Source: Oxyruncus cristatus
Taxonomy: Eukaryota > Chordata > Aves > Passeriformes > Cotingidae
Assembly (NCBI GenBank): GCA_013399855.1
Contig: VXAY01005880.1
Location: forward strand, 572,533 to 636,532
Length of the DNA: 64,000 bases
Direction: 5' to 3'
Positions 1 to 12,300 of the stretch are shown here, piece after piece. The translations under genes were made by a program, and so were the position numbers. Every line of letters begins with the position of its first letter. Position 1 is the first letter of the stretch. A model generated the notes under the pieces. That model ran no database searches. It saw nothing but the letters and a program-made list of their open reading frames with translations, and had not been told where the DNA came from.

Positions 1-399
1 GGCGGTGCGAGCCCCGGGCAGCGCCGGGCGCGGAGCCCGGCGGGCACGGGCAGGGCAGGGCTGGGCAGAGCCCGTCGGTCGGTGCGAGGGGCGCGGACGG
101 GACCGCGCCGAAACGCTCGGTTATGGGGGGTTTTAAAAACAACCCCTGTGACCGCAGGTCCTGGTTTTGTCCCTGCCCGCCGCCCAGATCTTCCCTGTGT
201 TCGCCTGTGTCCCGGAGGCATGGGCCGTCCCGCCCGGAGCCGCGGTGTTCAGCGCTCCCGAGGTGCCGGGAGCATCGGCACGGGGAGCGACTGCACTGGT
301 TTGTCACGAGAGTCCGTGATAAGTAGAATTAATTTTAGCGTTTTTCACTACGTTCGGTGATTTCTACTCTGTAACAGTCGCTAGACCAGTCGAAACCGT
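1..399 (+). promoter_or_regulatory. CpG-rich block; probable THSD1 promoter and non-coding exon 1
   Basis: The first 300 bases are strongly GC- and CpG-rich, and the sequence turns AT-rich right after. This is the usual look of a vertebrate CpG-island promoter. A consensus splice donor (GTGAGT) starts at base 400, so a 5' UTR exon could end at 399 and join the THSD1 exon starting at 6163. The island is cut by the window edge and could instead serve a gene lying to the left. The short ORFs inside look like chance. Assignment to THSD1 is inference from position and strand. Confidence 0.5.
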
Positions 400-3300
400 G
401 TGAGTACACGCTAAAACCAGGATAATCCATAGGAGAAAGCTTCCCAGTTCTCTTTTTAACACTGATACTTCAAGATATTCCAGACCTGCTTCTCAAACGT
501 ACTTCTGATTGTTTCAGCTGTGCAGTATGTATTCCCCATACTGTGATCTTTAAAATAAGCTGCACTAAAAGGGAAATTCCAGAAACAGTGGATAATATAT
601 ATTTTTAAAAAACCCCGAAAAACAACAAACCTCTAGAGGGGGAGGGAAAGAGTGGATGACTGCGTTCCTTCCCTTATACCATAAGGTCTGATCTAATATA
701 TTTAATTCTTTGCGTTCTTTATTTATTATTTCTTGGACACCTTCCCAAATCTCCTTATGCTTAGTAAACTTGTTTTCACTGTACATTTTCCAAGTAAATA
801 TCATCCATATATTCTCTCTACTGTAAGCCCTTTGGTTTCAAAGGACAGATGTTGCTGGCCAGCTAGCTCACAAATTGCTGAGTTATTATCAGAAGGAGAT
901 GAGAAATCCCAGGATTTTGTGGGATCTGGCCCCAAATGTTAATGAAAATAGGCTTTACCGGCTAATTATTGGGTTTTTTCCATGTATACGGAGGATCTGA
1001 TGCTGTCAGTTTCAGCCTAGTGAATTTAGATGCATAATTTTAATAAAGCCATTATCTGATAACAATGTAAAATTGTTGGATGTGTAAATAAGAATGAAGG
1101 ATGCCTTTGAGGATGTCAGCTCTAGCCCCCTGCTGTGGCAGACATCACATAGAAATGTTTCTGGCTAAGCTCAATATCTTCTGAGAAGTGGCATATTTTT
1201 GCCCTGACCACTCTGACTGGTCAGCAGTGATTAGATTTTGATAAAATGTGATGCATACCTGAGGTGTTCCCTCTTTAATGTCAGAGCAGGAAGATTATAT
1301 GGGAAATTCTGAGATTCCTAGCAGGTGGTAACACTTCAATAGCTGCCTAATCCCATTGCAATAAGCGTATGCTGGTTGAAAATAATTAATCTCTTTCCTG
1401 CCATACAGATAAAATACCTTAAATTTGAGGAAATGTTGCAGATACACATTTCTTTTTGCTGTTAATGCTGCTTGTGAAATGTAGGGAGGATTTAGGTACT
1501 TTCAGTCTTTTCTGTCTCTAGCCTATTTTTACTGTCATCCTCATGCATAGCCAGAATTGTGCAGATTTTGGGTTGCAAATGCAACCGAAATATGTTAACT
1601 AATGGACAACTATTAAGGACACTGTTTTTCATCTGGGATTCCTGCCCCCCCTCCCCCCGCCCTTGCATTTTGTCAACGTTTTGCTTGCTTTAAATTCCAA
1701 TAAATATCTTTATTTTTCTGACAGCATCACTCTAGATGGCTGTCTGGCTTCTTGCTGGATCAGTTGAGGCGGCTGGAGTAGCTGCTGCTGCTTGGGGCAG
1801 TGCTCAAGGTGGGAGGCAGACTGGCTCCAATAGGATCACTTCTCAACCTGACAGCCCCCTGCACACACACTTATTCCTTCCCCAAGCCCTTCTCCCACCT
1901 TGCTCTCATGTGTGTCCTAAGTTGTGGGGGGTTCTGTGCCATGGCTGGGTCAGCCTTCTCTTGGAGCTGTGGGGTCTGGGGGACGAGGAGATACCAGGGC
2001 TGTGCTCAGAACACAGATGAGCCAAGACAGGGCTATTACCGAAGGAGGATTGGGCTGGGGCAGGGGAGGGCTCAGCTCTTGTTGGGTGTTTGCAAAGAGG
2101 AGCAGGAGGACTGAGAGTACTCGTGGGCTGGGCGAAATATGGGATCCATCAGTGGCACTTCCCTTTGCATGAATGAGGCTCCAGAGCACAGAGGTTTTGA
2201 GTGCCGTGGGTTTGTGTTCTCAGTAAACTCAGTGCTTGGTCATGGAGTATCTGATTAATTCCTGATGTCCCTTTCTTGACTTAAAGGCTCATTTACCTCT
2301 CATCTCCCTTAGGACGTGGGAGTAGGCACTGAATGTTGTACTGTTGCATCTGGTGAAGGGGGTAACTTCTCAATCAGCAGGTGACAGCTCTCAAAAGATG
2401 TGGCAGGTTTCTGAAATGTCATGTCTGCACTGTGGCCTTGGATACTGCTGCAGAAAGTACTGGGAGTCATAAATCAAGTTGGCTTGGGGTTTGTTTTTGG
2501 TTTGGGCTAGTTTATATTAGGAGCTTTTTTGTGAAACCAAAGTGATCGCAAAATACTATATGATTTAATGATGTAGAGAAATAGGGACATTATTTGAATA
2601 GATTAATATATGTGATTCTAATAGACAGTAAATGTAACCTATTCTGTTACTTATTTGCAAAAAATACTGTAAATAAAACTTCAAATTTTTAAATTTCATG
2701 TTTGGTTCTTACACAGTGCATGACACTGTGGTGCCTGCAAGCCTCACAGCTGATGTGGATTTATTGTTGTAATACCCATACCAGATAGTGTGCTACTGTC
2801 TCCAATGGAGAGCTGTGCCACAGGAAAATGAAGTGATGTGACCAAGATCGCACAGGAAATCTGTTGCAGAGCAGGGACTCAAAGTTTTCCCGTGTCATTT
2901 GCGTTACACACAAGCCTCTTGGTCTTCATTTCCAAAGCGCTTTATGGCTTATGCCCTCCTCATCTGTCATTTCAAATTCCCCTTGGAGAGGAAGTCTTCC
3001 ACTTCCAATCAGTCCATTACACCGTCTCTTGGAAGAAGAAAGCATCTTTTTATGTTACTGTGCTTCTGCTGCATCTCACACAATAGAGCCTCAGTTCATG
3101 CTTGTCCACGGGAGCAATAAATTAAAAAAGCCAATTATTCGAAGTCTGATAGCCTTTTCTGTTCAATCATTTTTTCATCTCATTAAGTTAATGAACTTGA
3201 GGTAGAAGATCTGAATGGAGTAGAAACCATTTTAGATGCACTGTCTGCCTCAAAAAGCAAAATTTTATGTATGAAAAGTGGAAAAATAGTAGAGCAGGGG

Positions 3301-6162
3301 GTAAAGATGTGGAGAGTTTGGAAGAAGACTTAAAAATGAAAACAAATTTAGAAAGAAATGGGCTTAGGGAAGATGGAGGAGAGAGGAAAATTCTGAACTG
3401 AGCTTAGAGGTCAGTGTAAGGCCTGTCCAAAACTAAGAGTTGGTAAAAGGAGGGAAAATTGAAGGAGGGGAGAGGAACAAACCTGTGCAGAAAGAGAGGA
3501 GAAGGAGAGAGGCAATGATACACTAGAAATGGGCCAGCAATTCTTGCATTTAGAAGTGCTATTAGAATTGAGCTAGCAAAGGTGCAAGAACTCAGGGAGG
3601 CTTCAAGGAGACAGTTTAATTGGAGCTTTGTTCACAAAGGCTGGCCTGTATTTCAGCCGGTAGCCTAAAGTAGCTATATGTGTGTGAGGTGGGAGGGCTC
3701 CTGGTGCAATCCAGTGATGGCAGAGATGTGCAGAGGGTGATGTAGCCCTGGGCTAGGCTTCCAGAGGTACCTGATCTCACTAACTGGAAGTTAGTTTTGG
3801 TACTGTTTCAAATATTCCAGTTCTAGCCTGGGTGTTGCCCACACTGCATGCTGGAGTCTTTTCCCAAGCAAGCCAAGATAACATAGAAGGAAAAGTGAGA
3901 AGGAAGGAGGTTTTGGTCTGATGAATGATTGGTATTACCAAAACACCCAAGGGCTCTGGGCTCCATCCACAGGCTTGGTTAGAAAGAGTCTCTGTCCTGA
4001 AGAGTCTGCTCTATAAATACAGAGTATGAAATATGGGTTGGGAAGGAGGGGAGCAGATTAATGATGCAGTTTGCTGACATCATATGTCTGGCAGTGACAG
4101 GAGCAGGAATGGAAGTTAGGTCTGGTCCCTGTGCCTCCCGCTGGCCCTCTGTCTCATGAACCACGCTGCTTTTTCCTCTCTTGGGCTGATGTGCAAATTA
4201 AGATGTGAGGCAACTACCTCCCTCAAGAGTGCTCACCCACACAGGCTTTTTCTTTCTTCATGAGGATTTATTCCCCCTTCCATAGCTTCGTTTCCTCCGT
4301 GTAGTGTGTTGCTCATTAGACTGAGATTGGGATTATTTGAATTTCACCTGCCTGTGTGTGATTCTCTGAAAGAAGTATTTGTAAAAGCCATTTGAAAAAT
4401 ACACAGCTAGGAAAGCTAGAAACGGAAAGGATCCATTAAGTCATCCAGCACAATGACGGTTGTTGCCCACAAAGTAGTTTTTACCCTCTTTATTTCAGGT
4501 CAGTTTACAGCAATGCCACATAACTTCTGCTGTTTTCCTTGAGCCGCTAGGCTAGAGGCCAAGGCATCTACTGCAACTATCTTTTTAAACTGAAACCTGC
4601 TTTTTCTTCCTTGGGCTACCTTGATTCTTTGTTTTGATTAACTGATTAATGACCAGGAGTGGTACAGGCTAGGAATGATGTCCCAATGTGATGCTGTGCC
4701 TGCTGCCAGTAGCTTGGAACAGTTACAGAGCAGCTGCTCCAGGAAGCAGGCTGGCTCTCCACCACTCTCTGCTCCAGCCTGCCCCTCTCTCGAGGCATAA
4801 GGTTTGTCTTCCTGTAATTTACAGCGTATCAAGTGAAATTGTGGGTGGTGACAGTATCACTGTCCCTATCTCATGCTTTCTGGAATCTTGTCAAGTTTGT
4901 GGGCCGGATGATGATTATTCCTTTCAGATATGTGCAGCTATTATTGTAATGGGCTTTTACTGTTAGTCTTTTCTTAGAAATTATTCTCTCCAGCCACTTG
5001 GCACAAAGAGGAGTTCAAAAAGCTTTCAAATAACACATCTGCTGCCTCTTAGTTCAACAAGTCGAGCAATGTAATTGTTATAATACCTCATTTGTGATTC
5101 CTAAAGACATACCTGATCTTTGCCTCACTTGGTTCCTGTGTTTTACCTTCATTCTCCTCAGTTTTGCTCATTCCTAAATTCTGCCTGCTCCAGTGCCAGA
5201 TTTCTCTCATAAAATTAGGTTGTAAACTTAATAGATCAAGACCTTTCTTGCATGTTTGTGTTATGGTTAGCACAGTAAGACTGACCTGGAAGTGCTCCTG
5301 TGAAACACAGAAGAGCAATTCTTATATTTTGAGAATGGCCTCTGACTTAGAACTTCTCTTTTTAGATTCCCTCCTACTTATGTTTCTGAAGCGAACTGTT
5401 TGGTTTTGCTGCTATCACTGTGCTGCCAACCTATTTTATCTAATTGTTATGAGACTCATAAAGACTAGTTTAAACCACATGGAGATAAAACTGGGAAACT
5501 TGGCAAAAAGAACCCTGTATTGGCTTAGCCAAGGCTGCAGAGAATGTAAACTTAAAAAATTATGGAGGAAAAAGTGAAAGTTAGCACCTTCTCCATCTGA
5601 TCAGTCTGAATGACAGGAAAGGCAGTTATAGATCTTTTTTAAATCTAGTAATACCACTAAATGTATTACTAGACCTGAATTACAGAGGAGTTTGAGGACG
5701 AAAAAAGCAGTTTGCTCCTGAGCGTCTTTCATGCCTGAAAGCAGTTACGAAGCAAAGCCTGAAGCGATATGAATTGTGTAGCAGCAGTAAATCTCCAATA
5801 TTGATATGTGCTGAGATCAGAGTTGTATTTTGTATAAAATATTCATTATTTTGCTATCGTGAGCCTTGGTCTTAATATAAGATATGCACAGCAGCAGTTA
5901 CTGCAGTGCAATGATAATATTGTTGCGATCTGTCTTTGTTGTTCTGGCTCAGGAGCTGACATTTCAGGAGAAAAATTTATTGTACAGTGGATTGTACTTG
6001 TGCTTATTCAGATCCATTGATACAGTGTTACCAATTTTAAGTAAAAGGGGGAGAAATGTTGATTAATAATTTTTTTTTTCTTTTTATGCTTATTAGCTGG
6101 ATGTCTTTCTTCTTGTATTTTGTGAAACAAAGTCGAGACAGCTGTAATTTTTTAACTTATAG
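400..6162. other. THSD1 intron 1 (inferred); no gene seen
   Basis: About 5.8 kb of AT-rich sequence between the CpG block and the first coding exon. It contains a C-rich tract near 1645-1662 and a purine-rich stretch near 3285-3515. I see no exon with family similarity and no clear transposon. The longest ORF (5164-5577, 137 codons) has no recognisable composition or motif. Confidence 0.4.
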
Positions 6163-6301
6163 GTGTTCTTGGAAAACGTGCCGGCACTTTGGAGCTGAAG
6201 AAGGACATGAGGAGTAAAAGGACCTGGGATCTCACTGGTCAGAATGAAACAGATGTTGAAAGATTTTTCAAATCTATTGTTAGTAGTGCTCTGTGACTAC
6301 G
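6163..6301 (+). CDS. THSD1: THSD1 exon with start codon and signal peptide
   Basis: An acceptor AG at 6161-6162 is followed by about 80 bases of 5' UTR and the ATG at 6244. Coding bases 6244-6301 give MKQMLKDFSNLLLVVLCDY, with the hydrophobic LLLVVLC core of a signal peptide. The donor GTGAGT follows at 6302. One base of the next codon is left over, which the next exon completes as Val-Leu-Gly-Glu, matching the mammalian sequence across the junction. Confidence 0.93.
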
Positions 6302-9300
6302 GTGAGTATTAGAGCTGTCAAGGGAAAACTACACTATGTGCATTCACAAGGTAGTTTTGGATTTATGTTTCCAGGTGATCTGTTGAGATCAGATGCTACA
6401 GAAGCTACCACTGATACACACAGAAGTTAGATCTTACGCAGTATTTAGGTGGAAAATGTGACTTGCATAAACTGTCCCTTTAGATCAGAGCAGCAGGAAC
6501 CTTTCCTGCTGTAAATTTGTTCAGAGTACTAAACAAGATAAATGAACAGATTTCCATGGGCATCAAGGGACTGGCTGTGATAGAAGCAGCAACTAAAACT
6601 CTTGTAAGACTTATATTTCTTAATAGTTGATGAACGTCATGGAAAGTAGACCTGGTTTAGGTATCCATACTAGGATGGGCGGAACTGCGCCACACAACGA
6701 CCAGTTTCTCTCCCATTACTAGAAGAGGAACCTACTATGGTTGGCTGAGATGTGAGCATCTACAGTACGGGCAACCTTCTATGGCTGAGTGAGCCCCCAC
6801 CTGATGGACCTACGCTGCCACTTAGAGAGCTTTTGAGAACAACAGAAGTGTTCTTTCTTCTGACCGTATAAGAATCCAAAGGGTATTGGATATTCATAAT
6901 CATTCAGTGTTGGTCACATAAAATTAGGCAGGTAGTCAGAGACAATCAGTCTCGTTTGAGTAGTCCATGCACAAATCAGCACATATTGAAAGCAGCTCCT
7001 ACTCATCTGCAGCGGAGATGTGAAGAATAAAAAAGCACCTCCTTCTCACCTTCAGCTGCCAAGGAAGGAGGTTAGGCATCCTAAGTTCAAGTCAGACAAC
7101 TGCAAGATGTCTGCAAGCTGAAGGGCATCATATGCGTGGTGTCTTATCCTTTTCACGAATGTGATAACTAGGAAGTAGATTTGCAAAGGGAATTAATTCC
7201 TTATCACACAGGGAATTAGAAATTTTGAAAATGGGGCTCTTAATTCCTAAACAATACATATCTTTTAGAAATTTGCACTCCTAGTTTAAAAGCAGGCATT
7301 GTGACAGCTGCAGTACATTGTCAAACCATGCTAAGGATTAACCCATGCACCACTGAAATGTCTACAACATGGAAAAATGGGAAAAGGAGTGCTTAATCCC
7401 CACTTATGGAATGAGCTGTGGTAGCAGGTAGTTCATGCACCAAACAGCTGAAGATACTTTACGAAGGAGAGAAATGGACCAAAAATATACACAGATTGCT
7501 CTTCATGTATATGAGAAAAATCTGATTAATTACTGAATATTAAGTGTGCTATTCATGCCTCTGTGCTTGATCCATCTCTGCTCTAGAACTCTACATCACT
7601 AGAAGATGTAAAGAACCTGTAGAAGAATTGCTATCTTTTAGATGAATTTAGTTCCAGTAGAAGTGGAGACACTTGTCTGTGGCTTTTAGTACCACTTCTT
7701 ACTTTAATAAGACAAAGTTAGCCAGCCCAGTTAGGAATACTGCACTGAGTGGGTAACACAGTGAGGATAAGTATTAAATTCACTTAAGCCAAGAAGTGAG
7801 ATGAATGATTGCAATATCCACTGTTTCTTGGCGAGTCAATCCTGTAGGCATTCACAACTAGTTGACTCAGAGGTAAAAGCTATTATTTCTGAACTGTATA
7901 GAACGTAGTGCAGTATGTAATTACAAGGTGCAGTTAATGAGATAAATCTCTGCTGCAAGCTTTAGGTGCATCAACCTTTGCCTTATTTCCAGTTAAAGGG
8001 CAGCCCATAATTCAGAAAATTAATTCCAAACAGTTCTGCATACACACATCTTTGAGTATCATGTGTACATGGTTTTTAGATAACTATTTTACTCATATAG
8101 TTCTCTGTTTCAGACAAGACTATTTTTTAAGTATCCAGTATGCTCTGGAAAATTACTGTAGTGGTAAAAAGCCCTAGCGTACAACAACACAGTATTCTCA
8201 TTTCTTATCAGTTTTACTGATGTTTTTGTTCTTAGCTCTGGGCTACTGGTGGCTGACAAGCCAATAGCACAACCCAAGTTGGCTTAAGCACACTTAAAAA
8301 TAAGTAAGTATCCAAATAGCACCCTCAAGTAATTCTTCTTGCTCTTCAGTCACAACAAGGATTTTACTTTTGATCTTTCTAAGCATGAGTTCTTGCAAAG
8401 ACTGCTCTGGCAGGTTGTTGGTACCACATCCAGGCTTCTTTCAGTGGGAGACCACTGTAATGACAATGGAAAATACACAAATGCATTGAAACCTGCCTCT
8501 GACCGGCTGTCCAAACAATTGGGACTAAGTTTTGGCACGTGACACAGTCATGGGCAAATGGTAGGCTGAAGGGCAGCTGAAGGAGCTTGTGGTGGAAGCT
8601 GGCTGCTTCTGAGAGGTGCCTTTGGGAGCATCGTGAAAAAGTGCTATGTGGGCTGTCCAAGAGTGCAAAGTTCTTGTGCTGTTTATCAAACATGGGGGAA
8701 AGGATGCTGTGAACTCTGGTGCACCAGCCAGAGCTCTGCAGTGCTGAGGTCCAGTAATGCTCACATTTCTCACTTCCTGAGTGATCTGCATTGGGGTTGT
8801 TGGGAAGTATATGGCAGTTCCCTGTCCTCTCACCAGTCCTCCCACCTGCATACACAGTGCTGTTACTTCTTGTCTCAGCCATTGCAAATAAAAAACAATG
8901 CAAGAGAGTCAAGACAGTTGTAAAAGAGAGTAAGGACACTAAAGCAGTAGGTACAAACATCAGTGCTTTTCATTACTTTCACTTGAATGCTTTTGCTGTA
9001 AGTTTAAAGCTTAAAATTGAATTTTTTCATGCTGGGTTTTTGCCATGGTGTGATTTCTTTTTCCCTTACAGTGTTTTAGCTAAGTTGAATATAGCCATTT
9101 CCTTTGTAGAGAAATGCATCTCTATAATTTGTAGAGAAATAATTGCCCACTCCCAGAGAAACAAAACCTCAGCAACTCACAGCCACTTCACTGGGAAGCT
9201 CTGACATAACTGTGAGAACTTCATCTTGTTAGAGTGCTCACAGTGGCCCAGAACATGCTTTCTGCTGTCCTTATTACGAGTTTCCTAGATCTGGTACAGA

Positions 9301-12300
9301 TCTAAATCCTTGCAGATGACTTAGTGATGAGGTTCTCTGAAGGGTCAAGTCTGCCCCAAGCCCGCTGGCTCCTCTTGCCAGCCCCGCACAACATGCTTCA
9401 GCCCGGGGCAACAGAGTTCCCCAACACAGTGGGACACTAGAGTTTATTGTCCTGTGCTCCCTGATGTCATGCTAGCAGTGAGCAAGGAAAGTGAGAATGT
9501 GCTAGAGTTAATAGCAGGCCCGAGGAACAGTAGAAGGTAAAAGCTATATGGTAAAGAGATGAGGGCAGGAGTTTGGAGAACTGTGGTAACAGTAATGGAG
9601 TTAGGCTGGTACCCAAGAGATACTGACAGTAGATGACGGTAGGAACAGGGCTGTAAAATATGGGCAGGCACACATGGCAAAGCCAGAACATGAAGAGCAA
9701 GGAGAATGTGTTGCTGGGCGATTCATAGAGATATTTTTCGCAGGCACTTAGAGTCTGTTTCTTATTCTCTGAGTGTCGAAGTTGAGATCAGGTTTGCTGG
9801 GGTGCCATGTGCTCACCACAGCTGGGGTCAATGGGATCCTGCTTTGGATGTCTGAGGAACCACTGTATTTAAAATCAGGTCCTGGCTTTCAGAGAGCATC
9901 CACAATTAGTTAATACTTGACAGTTTTCACCTTTTTGCCTGTGCCTTGGTTCCTAACACACTAAACATGAATAGTGACATCCTCTCATCTTTCAGGGATT
10001 TTGGAAGGACAAACTCATTAATATTTCTAGTTCACTAATATACTATAAGAGCACAATAGAAGAGTCCAGGGGGGAAATGAATAATTCTGTGTTATCAGGA
10101 TGGATTTTGGAGTCAATAATACACAGGACCACCCATGGAAGAATGAGTACAAAAGAGCCTTCTGGTAATGAGCACCATCCATCTGCCAAATGAAGCAGCG
10201 TCTTGCGGAAATGCAAATGAAAGACTGAGTTATAGTACATATATGTAAGAGTATATGCATAATTTATATGTGTAAGGCTGTACATGCCACCTTTATTAGG
10301 ACTTTATGTATGTGGTTGGAGCTGGTTATTTTAAGGACATGTTATAGATGGTGGCGATTAATAGGCTCTTTTTTTTTCTACTGCACACTGCACCCCACCC
10401 TGATGTAAATGTCTGTAGCCAGTCAGATGAATTTCTTCCTGAAAATTTTCCCTGCTGAGAAGAAAGTGAATCCAAGGTGACTAACTTAAATTGAAGCTTA
10501 GAGTGGTAGGCGTCTAATATTAAGTGAGATGAGTCCTGCTACTCCTGACTGCCGAGTGCTTGCCTTGGCAGTTGCAGTGTTTTTCCAGCAAAGCTTTCTT
10601 TGAGGTAATCTTAAGACATGTGTAACAGATTTAACAAGTCAAAGTATTGTTAGTTGATACTACTTATGAAAGAATTGCTTTAACTGAAATGTTACACTTC
10701 CATAGCACCTTCCATCCAAGACTCAGAAGCCTTTTCCCAGACAGTTAAATAAAGATGTCTCACAGGGCATTCTGTATCTGGAATAGATGTATGCAGTTCC
10801 CATTTTTCAGATAACCTTTCTGTGACTGAAATCCTTACATTTCAGGTGACACAGAGAAGCTAGCTGAGCTAAGAATGGAAATGTGATCTTCCCAATTCAT
10901 TGCTTCAGATATCATCACTAGTTACGGCCTGTCTCAGGATAATTTGGCAACTTGCACAAACATGGTCATGCAAGAAGTGAATTTGAAAAGACTGCGCCAT
11001 TTATAATGAAATGATGTCATTTAGACATGTTGCACCACATCTGAGACAAGAAAAGTGCTGCAGTCACCATCACTGTTATTTTCAGTTCTTTCACTCAAGT
11101 GTCTGCAATGCAAATGAGCAAAATGAAAGATTCATAAGACAGAGAAAGAGATGAGGCTTCAAAAAGCATCATGCAGTCTTTCTATTTTGTTTAATTTGGG
11201 GGACATTTTTCATGTTTCTATACTAAGAAACCACTGTTCTTTTTTGCTAAATTATAGCTAAAGTAAATGGAAAAACAGCTGGCCTCTGTGAAGTGGACTT
11301 TAAGAATCTGTAAGTGAAAGAAGTTGAGAAGTTTGAGACTCTACCCTGATAAATTAAGTTTTCTGTGAATCTTTCTGGTGGTTTGTGGTTTACTTTAAAA
11401 TACTCTTTTTTACCTTCCTGAACATGTTACTGCAGTGGACTTTAGGCTGCTCCAAATCACATCCCTGCACAAAGGAGAGGTGTTGAGCTCTAACTGCAAT
11501 AGCTAGAACTTTTTTTTTTTTTTTGCTAACTGATTCACTTGAAAAGGTTGAGAACCACTTTTTAATATCCATTTTTAAAACATTTGTTTTCTTCCATAAG
11601 AAGATAAACAGTCATCTGTCTTCTTGGTTCTTAATGCTGTTGTGAAACTGTTTTCCTTTCAGTTCTCGGTGAAGTGGAGTATCTCATGTTGGAGCGCCCG
11701 AGTCATGTAGCCTTCAGCAGCGACACAGTGCCTGTGGAATATCAGTACTATAGTGGTGGTAATGTGACAGCAGAGCATGCATCCATCCTTTTGCTGGATG
11801 CCAGCACCAATGAGATAATTGCAAGAAAACAGCTTCCAGCAAATCAGTCCCAGGGGACGGTAGAATTTGAGTGTTTCCATTTCAAGAGTGCTGGTGACTT
11901 CTTGTTCAGAATGGTCTCTCCCAGTGATAACAGCAGTGCTGCCCAGTGGAGCAGAAGCAGCATGTCCACCCTCCATGTGGAATGGCCTGTATTTCACATT
12001 GATTTGAACAGGAGTTCGGAGGTGTTTGGGAGCTCCCTTCAGGTTGGACTTTTTACAAATGAGCAGTTGTGTGCCATGAACGAGACTGTGATTTCACTGG
12101 ATGTGATATTCACCAGCACCCTTTATGAATTCAGAAGAGTAAGCTCTGATGAGACTCTGGGCGTTAGAACCAGGAAAGGAATCCCACTCTCTAGGTCCCA
12201 GTGGGTAGAGTCTGACTGCCCACCTGTTGGTCAAGAAATATACCTCACTGTGTTACTCAAATCATTAGAAACACATTCCATCATTGCCTCCATAGGACCT

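Noticed and set aside
5164..5577. 137-codon open frame on the plus strand in THSD1 intron 1
   Set aside because: No recognisable motif or composition. Treated as chance.
8379..8960. 193-codon open frame on the minus strand in THSD1 intron 2
   Set aside because: No domain, no family resemblance, overlapping open frames on both strands, and no splice context. Long chance frames of this size are expected in 64 kb.
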